DNA of 33,409 nt from Bradyrhizobium sp. STM 3843 (GTDB lineage: Bacteria; Pseudomonadota; Alphaproteobacteria; Rhizobiales; Xanthobacteraceae), in contig NZ_CAFK01000015.1 in NCBI RefSeq assembly GCF_000239815.1, forward strand, positions 1 to 33,409, read 5' to 3'. Positions 15,014 to 22,493 of this stretch are shown piece after piece. The notes under the pieces were generated by a model that saw only the letters and a list, made by a program, of their open reading frames with translations, ran no database searches and was not told the DNA's origin. A program made the position numbers and the translations under genes. Position 1 is the stretch's first letter. The number at the start of each line of letters is the position of its first letter.

Positions 15014-16438
15014 TCAGTCGCTGCTCGGATCGCGTGCGCTCGCGGTCAGCTGCGGTGCGTTCTCGGATGCGCCGCTGCTGCCGCCATTGATGGCGGCGGA
15101 GAGCTCGGTTTGCGCGAGAAAGAAGTTGCTGCTGGCATCGATCGCGGCACGGCGCGAGGCGATCCGCTGACGCGCCTCGACCAGCAGTGCGAAGACATCA
15201 ACCTGCATGCTGGAATAGCGCAGCTGCATCTCGTCGCTGATAATCTGCCGTAGTGGCAGCACTTCGCGCTGGTAATGGCGTGCGATGTCGTAGGTCGAGC
15301 GGTAGCTGCGATAGGCGTCGCGCGCCTCCGAGCGGATGTTGACGGCCTTCTCGGTCAGGCGATTGAACGCGAGATTGTAGCTTTCGACCGCCTGCCGCAC
15401 CCGGACCTCGCCGCCGTCGAAGATCGGAATCTGGAACTGCACGTCGACGCCGCGCTCGCTGAACTTGCGTCCATCGGGGTCGCGGGTGGTGCGATCGATG
15501 CCGGCGAGGTCGAGCAGGTTCACGAAGCGCGTCGCCTCGGTGAGGCTGAGCGATTTCGCCAAGGCTGCGAGCTCGATGCGCGCGATCTGCAGGTCGACGC
15601 GATGGCCCACCGCGTCGGCCTCGACCAACGGCTCGGTCAGCGGCTGCCGCGGCAGCTCGGGCAGGTGGTCGGGCAGACGGAAGGCGAGGTCGTCGCCCCA
15701 CAGGCCCATGAGGCGCGTCAGCCGCTCGCGCGCGCTTGCAGCCGCCTGGCGGGCGGAGGCGAGCTCGGCCGTGGTCTCGGCGTAAAACACCTGCTCGCGG
15801 GCCTGATCGAGCCGGTTGAGCGCGCCGGTCTCGCCGAGCTTGCGCGCGAGCTGCGCGGTGGCCTCCGCTGCGGATTGCGCCTCGGTGAGCAAAGCGACGA
15901 GCTCGCTCGCGGCCACCGTGCGGACATAGGTGCGGCGCACATCGGTCGCGAGCCGCAACGTCGCCAGCGCCGCCTTGAGCTGCGCCTGATGGAAACGGTC
16001 GCGCGCGATCTCCGAGCGGGCGGGCAGGGTCGCAAGCGCCAGGATGTCGCCCGCGACCTGGCGCTCGGCTTCGAACGCGCCGTCGCCGGAGATGTGGGAG
16101 AGCGAGAAGGTCGGGTTCGGCGGCAGGCTGTCCTGGACCAGATCGGCTTCGCTCAGCGCCAGCTCGTCATAGGCGGCCTGCAGGCCCTTGTTGTTGAGCA
16201 GCGCGAGCTGCACCGCCGCGTCCGCGTTGAGCGGACGCGCCAATAGGCGCCGGCTCGCGGCGCGCACGCGATCGCCATCCTCGGCCGCGCGCACGGCCGT
16301 CGCCTCTTTATTGATCGTGCGTTTCGTGACGTCGGCGACCACGCTCATGCCGCCGTCCGGCGAGAACGAGGCACATCCGCCAAGCGCCAACGCCGCGGCG
16401 AGCGCCGTCGCTGGCGCCAGCCTGAAGATCCCGGTCAT
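15014..16438 (-). CDS. TolC-family outer-membrane efflux lipoprotein
   Basis: This 474-residue protein starts at ATG 16438, with AGGAG 8 bases upstream. The N-terminal lipobox LALGGC puts the lipidated residue at Cys22. The rest is almost wholly helical, with the duplicated TolC pattern: ALLNNKGLQAAYDELALSEA and LPPNPTFSLSHI in the first half, and VDVQFQIPIFDGGEVRVRQA in the second. It should form the outer-membrane channel of an efflux system, as CusC does. No RND pump or membrane-fusion gene is adjacent, so either it partners with a distant pump or it works in this operon as a CopB-like substitute. It follows the small lipoprotein gene by 11 bases. Confidence 0.87.
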   Translation of the reverse strand: MTGIFRLAPATALAAALALGGCASFSPDGGMSVVADVTKRTINKEATAVRAAEDGDRVRAASRRLLARPLNADAAVQLALLNNKGLQAAYDELALSEADLVQDSLPPNPTFSLSHISGDGAFEAERQVAGDILALATLPARSEIARDRFHQAQLKAALATLRLATDVRRTYVRTVAASELVALLTEAQSAAEATAQLARKLGETGALNRLDQAREQVFYAETTAELASARQAAASARERLTRLMGLWGDDLAFRLPDHLPELPRQPLTEPLVEADAVGHRVDLQIARIELAALAKSLSLTEATRFVNLLDLAGIDRTTRDPDGRKFSERGVDVQFQIPIFDGGEVRVRQAVESYNLAFNRLTEKAVNIRSEARDAYRSYRSTYDIARHYQREVLPLRQIISDEMQLRYSSMQVDVFALLVEARQRIASRRAAIDASSNFFLAQTELSAAINGGSSGASENAPQLTASARDPSSD

Positions 16439-16449
16439 CGTTGGCGCTC

Positions 16450-16737
16450 CTAGCGATCGGATTCGGAGCGCGGCGCTACGGCGTCGTTGCGCTCGCGCCA
16501 GGACGTGGGCGCTGCCGGACGTAGGCTGCTATAGGGCGCGGTGATCGCGCGATACTGCACCGGAGCCACCCTGGCCGTGGGATCAGCCGGATCGGCGCCG
16601 CCGAGCGTCATTGCAGTCGGCAGGCATCCGGCGGTGCCGATGGCGGTAGCGACGAGCGTCAGCACGGAGAACGAAAGTGGCAGGCGGCCACGCGCCGGAC
16701 ATGCGGCAGCGCGCTTCGCCTTCGATGGCGATAACAT
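16450..16737 (-). CDS. Small lipoprotein of the copper operon
   Basis: This 95-residue protein starts at ATG 16737, with AAAGGA upstream; an in-frame ATG at 16776 lacks that site. A basic N-terminus and a hydrophobic stretch (LSFSVLTLVATAIGTAG) lead to Cys38, which fits a lipobox TAGC. The mature part is short and Pro-rich (GADPADPTARVAPVQYRAI, then SSLRPAAPTSWRERNDAVAP). Function is unknown. Similar short lipoproteins precede TolC-like genes in alphaproteobacterial copper operons, as far as I recall. The 11-base gap to the TolC-type gene supports co-transcription. Confidence 0.7.
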   Translation of the reverse strand: MLSPSKAKRAAACPARGRLPLSFSVLTLVATAIGTAGCLPTAMTLGGADPADPTARVAPVQYRAITAPYSSLRPAAPTSWRERNDAVAPRSESDR

Positions 16738-16800
16738 GACGGGTCCTTTGATCTGTCGATGAACCGGCGCGGCCATGAGGCCGCACGCCGTGGCGTTCGT

Positions 16801-17262
16801 TCAGACCAGGACGATCGGCGGACGATAGAGCAGCGGCGGCGCGCGGCCGACCAGGCTCTGGTTGCCTTGCGTGACGCGCTCCGCGGCGGGGCGCAGCGGT
16901 GCGCTCAGGCCCGGCAGATCGGCGGCGATCCCGACCACGCACAGCGTCGCACAGCAAGGGCCCGGCATCTTGCCGCCATCATGATGGTCGGCGGGCAGGG
17001 GCTGATCGGCCCGATCGTGCACATGCATGCCGTCATGATGGTGGAACGCATGGTCGGCATCGAGATGGCCCATCACCTCGTGGCTCATCACGTCGTGTGC
17101 GGCCATCGCGTGATGGACCGCGACCGGAACCACATCGAAGCAGGGCTCTTCCACGTTGCCCAGCGCCATCGCGAAGCTCGGGCTGACCACGCAGAAGAGA
17201 TAGGCCAGGACGACCAGGCGTCCCGCCAAAAACCTCATCCGCCGTGTCATTGCGAGCGACAT
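16801..17262 (-). CDS. His/Met-rich exported protein, probable metal binder
   Basis: This 153-residue protein starts at ATG 17262, with GGAAAG upstream; longer in-frame reading has no such site. One hydrophobic segment (FLAGRLVVLAYLFCVVSPSFA) is a signal peptide or anchor. The next 70 residues hold many His and Met residues, with clusters such as VAVHHAMAAHDVMSHEVMGH and HAFHHHDGMHVHD, followed by a KMPGPCCATLC motif with three Cys. This composition strongly suggests copper or another soft metal as ligand, and resembles DUF2946-type proteins. It is the first gene of the copper operon, 63 bases before the lipoprotein gene. Its exact role, such as buffering or delivery, is inferred from context only. 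Confidence 0.7.
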   Translation of the reverse strand: MSLAMTRRMRFLAGRLVVLAYLFCVVSPSFAMALGNVEEPCFDVVPVAVHHAMAAHDVMSHEVMGHLDADHAFHHHDGMHVHDRADQPLPADHHDGGKMPGPCCATLCVVGIAADLPGLSAPLRPAAERVTQGNQSLVGRAPPLLYRPPIVLV

Positions 17263-17513
17263 CGCTTTCCAGACAATTCCCTGCCTTGCCGAGTCGTATC
17301 TAGCGGCAAAGCCGGGCGCCGCCAAGGCCCTGCGCCCGGCGGCGCTACTTATGGGGAGCTTCTGTTGCAGCAATGTGGCTTGAGCATGAACGCCTCCGAC
17401 GCGCTGTGTCGCCAGGCCGATGTGGCTGCCGCATGCGCGGCAGTTGCGGCAGTTGTTGCCTTAAGCGCGCGTCGGTTGAGATCGTCAAATCTTCGCGGGA
17501 CATCGGAACGATG
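17263..17513. promoter_or_regulatory. Leader region of the copper operon with a GC-rich hairpin
   Basis: No gene is supported here. GCCGGGCGC (17311-17319) and GCGCCCGGC (17332-17340) can form a 9-bp stem in the putative leader of the copper operon, 50-80 bases before its first start codon. It could be a leader structure or the end of the ArsR transcript. No CueR-type box was recognised. Confidence 0.4.
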
Positions 17514-17813
17514 CTACAGCCGACCGATCAGCTGTTTCGCCGCTTTCAGCCCGGCCTCGTCGCGCTTGTAGAACGTCCAGCCCTTGGCGCGCTTGGTCTT
17601 GACCAGCCCCGCTGCCGTCAGCACCCGCATATGCTCGCTCAGGGTCGGGGCCGAAATGCCGAGTTTCTCGGCGATCGAGACGCCGCACACGCCGTCCCTG
17701 ACCAGATCGCCATCGGCCTGCGGCGGAAAATGCAGCCGCGGCTCGCGCAGCCAGGCGAGTATCTGCAGCCGCTTGCCATTGGCCAGCGCACGGAACGTCA
17801 CGTCAGGAGCCAT
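17514..17813 (-). CDS. ArsR-family winged-helix transcriptional regulator
   Basis: This 99-residue protein opens with MAPDVTFRALANGKRLQILAWL, the ArsR start pattern. The recognition helix lies in VSIAEKLGISAPTLSEHMRVL (about 46-66), followed by the wing TKRAKGWTFYKRDE. A Cys is present just before the recognition region (GVCGVS), but the classic metal site ELCVCDL is missing, so the ligand may be organic rather than a metal. There is no ribosome-binding site before ATG 17813, so it may be leaderless. It is divergent from the dehydratase gene, with an inverted repeat between the two starts. It could also read through to the copper operon 250 bases downstream. Divergence makes the dehydratase the more likely target. 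Confidence 0.82.
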   Translation of the reverse strand: MAPDVTFRALANGKRLQILAWLREPRLHFPPQADGDLVRDGVCGVSIAEKLGISAPTLSEHMRVLTAAGLVKTKRAKGWTFYKRDEAGLKAAKQLIGRL

Positions 17814-17821
17814 TTTGTGAC

Positions 17822-17837
17822 TTTGCCAAATGGCTAA
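17822..17837. promoter_or_regulatory. Candidate operator between arsR-type gene and dehydratase
   Basis: TTTGCCA and TGGCTAA flank two bases, forming an inverted repeat with one mismatch. It lies 9 bases upstream of the regulator start and 43 bases upstream of the dehydratase start, in the usual place for an ArsR site. A TTGACA-like -35 on the minus strand overlaps it. Confidence 0.4.
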
Positions 17838-17879
17838 TTCATGTCAAGAGAGGCTGAAGGCGATTTGAGGAGGTGCGGC

Positions 17880-18833
17880 ATGGCGGATGTCGCGAAAGCG
17901 GTGGATCGGCAGGGCATCGCGACGACTTATGAGCTGATCCGGCCGCATATCCGTCAGACCCCGCTGATCACGGTTGCCGGCGAGGACTTCGGTCTGCAGA
18001 TATCGTCGCTGCGGCTGAAGCTCGAACTCATGCAGCATGCAGGCTCGTTCAAGCCGCGTGGCGCCTTCGCCAATCTCCTGACGCGCGATGTCCCCGCAGC
18101 CGGAGTGGTCGCGGCCTCCGGCGGCAATCATGGTGTCGCGGTGGCGTTTGCGGCCAACCGCCTGGGCAAGAAGGCGGCGATCTTCGTGCCGACCATCGCC
18201 TCGCGATCGAAGATCGAGATGATCACGCGCCATGGCGCCGAGATCCATGTCGGCGGCGATCGTTATGCCGATGCGCTGGCCGCGAGCGAAAGGCATGTCG
18301 CGGCGAGCGGCGCGATTGCGATCCATGCCTTCGATCAAGCCGAGACCATGCTGGGGCAGGGCTCGGTCGGGCTCGAGATCGAGCGCGACGCTCCCGAGAT
18401 CGACACGCTGCTGGTGGCGGTCGGCGGCGGCGGGCTGATCGGCGGCATCGCGGCCTGGTATGAGGGACGCATCAAGATCGTCGCAGTCGAGTCCGACGGC
18501 GCGCCGACCTTGCGCGACGCGCTGGCGGCAGGCCGTCCGGTCGATGCGCCCGCGGGCGGCATCGCGGCCGACAGTCTGGCGCCGAGACGGATCGGGGAGT
18601 GGGTATTTCCGCTCGCCCGCAAATTTGTCGCCCCCGATGTCGTGCTGGTGCGTGACGAGGATATCCGCGCCGCGCAACGGGCCTTGTGGGCGAATCTGCG
18701 GGTCGTCAGCGAACCCGGCGGCGCAGCCGCCTTCGCCGCGCTCTTGTCAGGCGCTTATCGCCCGGAACGTTCCGAGCGCGTCGCGGTGCTGCTCTGTGGC
18801 GCCAACACCACGGCGGTGAATTTCGAAGAGTGA
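17880..18833 (+). CDS. PLP-dependent threonine/serine dehydratase family enzyme
   Basis: This 317-residue protein starts at ATG 17880, right behind GAGGAGG; an earlier in-frame ATG at 17841 lacks one. Fold type II PLP motifs are clear: GSFKPRG with the Schiff-base Lys58, the SGGNHG loop (80-85) that binds the substrate carboxylate, and GGGGLIGG (182-189) that holds the PLP phosphate. By family it deaminates L-threonine or L-serine to 2-oxobutyrate or pyruvate plus ammonia. It lacks the C-terminal ACT-type regulatory domain of biosynthetic IlvA, so a catabolic role is likely. A 3-hydroxyaspartate or related substrate is possible. It is divergent from an ArsR regulator and followed by an MFS transporter on the same strand. 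Confidence 0.87.
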   Translation: MADVAKAVDRQGIATTYELIRPHIRQTPLITVAGEDFGLQISSLRLKLELMQHAGSFKPRGAFANLLTRDVPAAGVVAASGGNHGVAVAFAANRLGKKAAIFVPTIASRSKIEMITRHGAEIHVGGDRYADALAASERHVAASGAIAIHAFDQAETMLGQGSVGLEIERDAPEIDTLLVAVGGGGLIGGIAAWYEGRIKIVAVESDGAPTLRDALAAGRPVDAPAGGIAADSLAPRRIGEWVFPLARKFVAPDVVLVRDEDIRAAQRALWANLRVVSEPGGAAAFAALLSGAYRPERSERVAVLLCGANTTAVNFEE

Positions 18834-18863
18834 GCTTGCCCCGCATCGTCCCAGATCAAGCGC

Positions 18864-20180
18864 GTGTTGCAGTGCTTCTGCATGCTCACCTTGCGGTGCT
18901 GCGGCTTGACTGCAAACCCGCTGACGACGAAGTTCTCCGCCGTGCACGTCCATCTGAATCACCATCAGGAAACGCCCAGCTTCGCCCCTGATTCGCGTCA
19001 GGCATGGGTCCGGCTCGGCCTCGCGCTGCTGATCGCATCGATCGGCGGCGCCGGCATGTGGTCGGTCGTGGTCGTGCTGCCGGCCGTGCAGGCCGAATAT
19101 GCCGCGAGCCGTGCCGCGGTGTCGCTGGCCTACACGCTCACCATGTTCGGCTTCGGCCTCGGCGGCGTGATCGTCGGTCGCATCACCGATCGTTTCGGCA
19201 TCGTGACGGCCATGGCTCTGAGCATTGCCTGCACCGGCATGTCCTACGTGCTCGTTGGTCTCTCCACGACGCTCTGGCAGTTCCAGGCGGTCTATTTCCT
19301 GATTGGGCTCGGCGCGTCGGCGACCTTCGCGCCGCTGATGGCGGAAGCCTCGCACTGGTTCGACCGCTATCGCGGGCTTGCCGTCACCATCGTCGCCGCC
19401 GGCAATTATGTCGCGGGCACGGTGTGGCCGCCGATCGTGAATTACGGCACCCAGAGTGTGGGATGGCGCACCACGCACATCGCCATCGGCCTGTTCTGCG
19501 CGACATCGATGACACTGCTCTTGGCGGTGTTGCGGGCGCGGATGAACGGCGTCGCCGCGCAAAGCCATGCGCACGCGGCGCCGCCGCGGCTCGATCTCGG
19601 CATCTCGACCAATGCGCTGACGGTGCTGCTCTGTATCGCCGGCGTTGCCTGCTGCGTGGCGATGGCGATGCCGCAGGTCCATATTGTCGCCTATTGCGGC
19701 GATCTCGGCTATGGCGTCGCTGCCGGCGCCGAGATGCTGTCCCTGATGATGGGGTTCGGCATCGTCAGCCGCATCGGCTCCGGTTTCCTCGCCGATCGCA
19801 TCGGCGGGTTGCGCACCTTGCTGGTCGGTTCGCTGGCGCAGGGCTTTGCGCTCAGCTTCTATCTGTTCTTCGACGGCTTGAGCTCGCTCTACGTGATCTC
19901 CGCGATGTTCGGCCTGTTCCAGGGCGGCATCGTGCCGAGCTATGCGATCATCATCCGCGAGACCATGCCGGCGCAGGAGGCCGCGACCAGGATCGGCATC
20001 GTCGTCTTCGCGACCGTGGTCGGCATGTCGTTCGGCGGCTGGATCTCGGGCGTGATCTTCGACGCGACCGGTTCCTATGCCGCCGCCTTCATCAATGGCG
20101 TCGCCTGGAACGGGCTTAACCTGGCGATTGTGCTGACGCTGTTGATGCTGGCGCGGCGTCAGCGGGCGGCGATGGCGTGA
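18864..20180 (+). CDS. MFS transporter, twelve-helix
   Basis: This is a major facilitator of about 410-438 residues. The N-terminal half begins near RLGLALLIASIGGAGMWSVV and has the loop 2-3 motif GRITDRFG. The second half has the equivalent ADRIGGLRTLLVG. Twelve hydrophobic segments are discernible, with a His-rich central loop (QSHAHAAPPRLDL). The start is unresolved: GTG 18864 is the longest, ATG 18882 and GTG 18942 are alternatives, and none has a good ribosome-binding site. The Cys-rich first 25 residues look non-native, which favours 18942. It follows the dehydratase gene by 30 bases and probably moves an amino acid or related carboxylate in the same pathway. That link comes from position only. 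Confidence 0.82.
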   Translation: MLQCFCMLTLRCCGLTANPLTTKFSAVHVHLNHHQETPSFAPDSRQAWVRLGLALLIASIGGAGMWSVVVVLPAVQAEYAASRAAVSLAYTLTMFGFGLGGVIVGRITDRFGIVTAMALSIACTGMSYVLVGLSTTLWQFQAVYFLIGLGASATFAPLMAEASHWFDRYRGLAVTIVAAGNYVAGTVWPPIVNYGTQSVGWRTTHIAIGLFCATSMTLLLAVLRARMNGVAAQSHAHAAPPRLDLGISTNALTVLLCIAGVACCVAMAMPQVHIVAYCGDLGYGVAAGAEMLSLMMGFGIVSRIGSGFLADRIGGLRTLLVGSLAQGFALSFYLFFDGLSSLYVISAMFGLFQGGIVPSYAIIIRETMPAQEAATRIGIVVFATVVGMSFGGWISGVIFDATGSYAAAFINGVAWNGLNLAIVLTLLMLARRQRAAMA

Positions 20181-20233
20181 CTCGGCGGACAAAGCCGGAT
20201 TGCTTCGGGTGCGTCGTAATGACGATACCAGCC

Positions 20234-21829
20234 CTACGCCTCAGCCACCGCATCGCTCCAGGCATGGAAGATCTCGGTGGCGCCGCTGTTGGTGTCGCCG
20301 TCGCGCAGCACCAAGCTCGGGCAGGCGAATTTGAGCGGCAGCGTCTGCACCGGCGCCTGTTCGACATCGAACCTGGATTTCAGCGCCGACAGTGCACCTG
20401 CTGACAGTCGCGTATCCGCGCCGACGATGTCGCCCTCGCTGGTATCGATGCGCGGCTGGTGGATCGCACGATTAAGATCCATGCCGAAATCCATCACGAA
20501 GGACAGCATCTGCGTCACCGCGGGCAGGATGCGGCGCCCGCCGGAAGCGCCGAGCGCCAGGCGACGGCCGTCGGCGGCTTCGGCCACCACCGGCGTGTAG
20601 TTGGTGAGGCAGCGCTTGCCGGGTTCAAGCGAGTTGGTCGTGCCCGGGGCCGGGTCGAACCACATGATGCCATTGTTCATCATGATGCCGCTCTGCGGGG
20701 TCTGGAATTTCGAGCCGAAGGTCGAGAGCAGGGTCTGCGTCACCGCGGCCATGTTGCCGTCGCGATCGACCACCGAATAATGCGTGGTGCAGGCCGGCGC
20801 GAGATATTCGGCGCCGAGCGCGCGACGTCCGTCGGCATCGCCCATGCCGTTGAGCCGCTCCCGATAGGCGGCCTGCAAGGCCTCCACGTAAGCGAGGTAA
20901 GCGGCAGGGTCGGGTGCGCCGCGCGAGGGCTGCAGGTTCGCTTGCAACAGCCGCAGCGTCTGCGCGAGCGTGGGCCCCGCGGTGAGTTCGGGCGTCGCGA
21001 ACACCATGCCGCCGCGATAGGGGATTTTCAGCGGCTCGCGGTGATGCGCCTTGAAGCTCGCGAGATCTTCGACCGAGAGCCCGCCGCCGGCGGCCTGGAT
21101 GTCGCGCGCGATCGAGCGGGCGAGGTCGCCCTGGTAGAAATCACGGGCGCCGGCGGCGGCGAGATGCGCCAGCGTTGCCTTCAGTTGCTGCTGTGGCAGC
21201 CGCACCACCGATTTGACGCCCCATTGCGGGTTCGGCGGCAGAGCGTCGTTCAAATAGGCCGCGGCGCTGGCCGGGTAGCGGCGCAAATCGGCCGCGGCAC
21301 TGGAGATCATCACCGTGGTCCACCAGTCGACCAGCAGGCCCTCGCCGGCAAGCGTCACGCTCGGCGCGACCAGCTCCTGCCATGACAGCTTGGCGTAGCG
21401 CTGACGCGCCGCCTCCATGCCGGCGACCACGCCGGGCACCGCGATCGCGCCAGGGCCGTGCAGATTGCGGTCGTCCTTGACGCGCGCCCAGGGGAAAATG
21501 TCGGCGGCGACCGTACCGTCGCCTAGAAGTGGATAGTCCGCCACGCGCAGGCTGTCCGGCGCGCGCATGCCATAGTCGATCACCTCGACGCGATTCTCTT
21601 TGGCCCGGTACAGCACCATGGCCCCGCCACCGCCGATGCCGCTCATCCAGGGCTCGAGCACGCCGAGCGCAAACCCGGTCGCCACCACTGCATCGACGCA
21701 GTCGCCGCCGGCCGCCAGCACATCGGCGCCGATCTCCGCCGCGTGTCGCGACTGCGCAGCGACAATGCCGCCTTTCGAGCTGACCGCGGGCTTTCTGATC
21801 TCTTGGCGGCGGGAAAACTGGTTCGGCAT
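20234..21829 (-). CDS. Gamma-glutamyltransferase-family Ntn hydrolase
   Basis: This 531-residue protein starts at ATG 21829 behind GAGGAA. The family's self-cleavage site is intact: CTTHYSVVDRDGN, where Thr348 would become the N-terminal nucleophile of the small subunit. GASGGRR matches the oxyanion/GSxGG loop. There is no signal peptide, so it is cytoplasmic, unlike classical periplasmic GGT. In classical enzymes a DFREMAP-type motif holds the Arg that binds the glutamyl carboxylate; here the stretch is DYGMRAP (85-91), with Arg displaced. The true substrate may therefore be another amide, for instance oxamate as in HpxW. It is the last gene of the minus-strand amide cluster, 141 bases after the RidA gene, with an inverted repeat at its ribosome-binding site. 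Confidence 0.85.
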   Translation of the reverse strand: MPNQFSRRQEIRKPAVSSKGGIVAAQSRHAAEIGADVLAAGGDCVDAVVATGFALGVLEPWMSGIGGGGAMVLYRAKENRVEVIDYGMRAPDSLRVADYPLLGDGTVAADIFPWARVKDDRNLHGPGAIAVPGVVAGMEAARQRYAKLSWQELVAPSVTLAGEGLLVDWWTTVMISSAAADLRRYPASAAAYLNDALPPNPQWGVKSVVRLPQQQLKATLAHLAAAGARDFYQGDLARSIARDIQAAGGGLSVEDLASFKAHHREPLKIPYRGGMVFATPELTAGPTLAQTLRLLQANLQPSRGAPDPAAYLAYVEALQAAYRERLNGMGDADGRRALGAEYLAPACTTHYSVVDRDGNMAAVTQTLLSTFGSKFQTPQSGIMMNNGIMWFDPAPGTTNSLEPGKRCLTNYTPVVAEAADGRRLALGASGGRRILPAVTQMLSFVMDFGMDLNRAIHQPRIDTSEGDIVGADTRLSAGALSALKSRFDVEQAPVQTLPLKFACPSLVLRDGDTNSGATEIFHAWSDAVAEA

Positions 21830-21838
21830 GGGGCTTCC

Positions 21839-21858
21839 TCACGACATCATTGTCGTGA
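21839..21858. promoter_or_regulatory. Inverted repeat touching the ribosome-binding site of the GGT-family gene
   Basis: TCACGACA (21839-21846) and TGTCGTGA (21851-21858) are perfect inverse copies four bases apart. In the minus-strand transcript the hairpin would end at the GAGGAA ribosome-binding site. It may act as an operator or affect translation. Confidence 0.45.
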
Positions 21859-21970
21859 ACGAATTGACATCGCGCGAGTGTGCGAGGCAATCGGCGAAAG
21901 GGTCTGGCACCTGCGACCTCAGCGAATGGTCTGGAGATTGCGCCGGTGAGGATATATTTACCTTCAGCGT

Positions 21971-22354
21971 CTATGGTCGTTTGCAGACCAGATCGATCTC
22001 GATCAGCGCGTCATAAGCGAGACCGGTGACCCCGACGCAGGTGCGGGCAGGCAAGCGGTCCGCGGGGAAGAACGAGCGGTAGGTTTCATTCATTGCCGCG
22101 TAATCTTCCTTGAAGCGCGTCAGGTAAATCCTAGCCATCACAATATGTTCGAAGCCGAGGTTGAGACCTTGGAGGATGTACTTCAAGTTCTGCATCACCG
22201 CCTTCGTCTGATCGATGATGCCCTCCGGCAGCACGCCTGGAGCTTGGGGTGAGTCCGGCATCTGCCCGGTGACGAAGACGAACCCGTCCGTCTCAACGGC
22301 ATGGCTGAACGGGGCAACGGGCCTGGTCGCGCCCGCGATCATGTGGAACTGCAT
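21971..22354 (-). CDS. RidA (YjgF/YER057c/UK114) family protein
   Basis: This 127-residue protein starts at ATG 22354, with AAGGAT upstream. It has the whole RidA pattern: PVAPFSHAVETDGFVFVTGQ near the N-terminus, QTKAVMQNLKYIL in the middle, and PARTCVGVTGLAYDALIEID at the end with the conserved active-site Arg. RidA proteins hydrolyse reactive enamine/imine intermediates or act as deaminases on related compounds, usually as trimers in the cytoplasm. Its place between the AraC-amidase fusion and the GGT-family gene suggests it clears or hydrolyses an imine or amide intermediate of the same pathway. It belongs to a divergent subgroup, so the exact reaction is not predicted. Confidence 0.85.
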   Translation of the reverse strand: MQFHMIAGATRPVAPFSHAVETDGFVFVTGQMPDSPQAPGVLPEGIIDQTKAVMQNLKYILQGLNLGFEHIVMARIYLTRFKEDYAAMNETYRSFFPADRLPARTCVGVTGLAYDALIEIDLVCKRP

Positions 22355-22383
22355 GGTGAGGATCCTTCTTGTTTGAATGAATG

Positions 22384-22485
22384 TGCAGGATGGGCAAAGC
22401 GGCGCCGTCAGGCGGTGCGTGCCCACCATGATAGGGGGCACTGATCAGCGGTGGGCACGCTTCGCGTTGCCCACCCTACGACGTA
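22384..22485. repeat. Palindromic GGTGGGCA-type intergenic repeat
   Basis: GGTGGGCA (22450-22457) and TGCCCACC (22468-22475) form a perfect stem, and related GCCCACC/TGGGCA pieces flank it. It occupies the gap between the RidA gene and the AraC-amidase gene. The type resembles a repeat common between Bradyrhizobium genes (from memory). Confidence 0.55.
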
Positions 22486-22493
22486 GCCTGAAA

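Noticed and set aside
18747..20192. Long minus-strand frame opposite the MFS gene
   Set aside because: 481 codons but full of Asp/His/Arg/Gln. This is the usual antisense shadow of a high-GC membrane protein gene.
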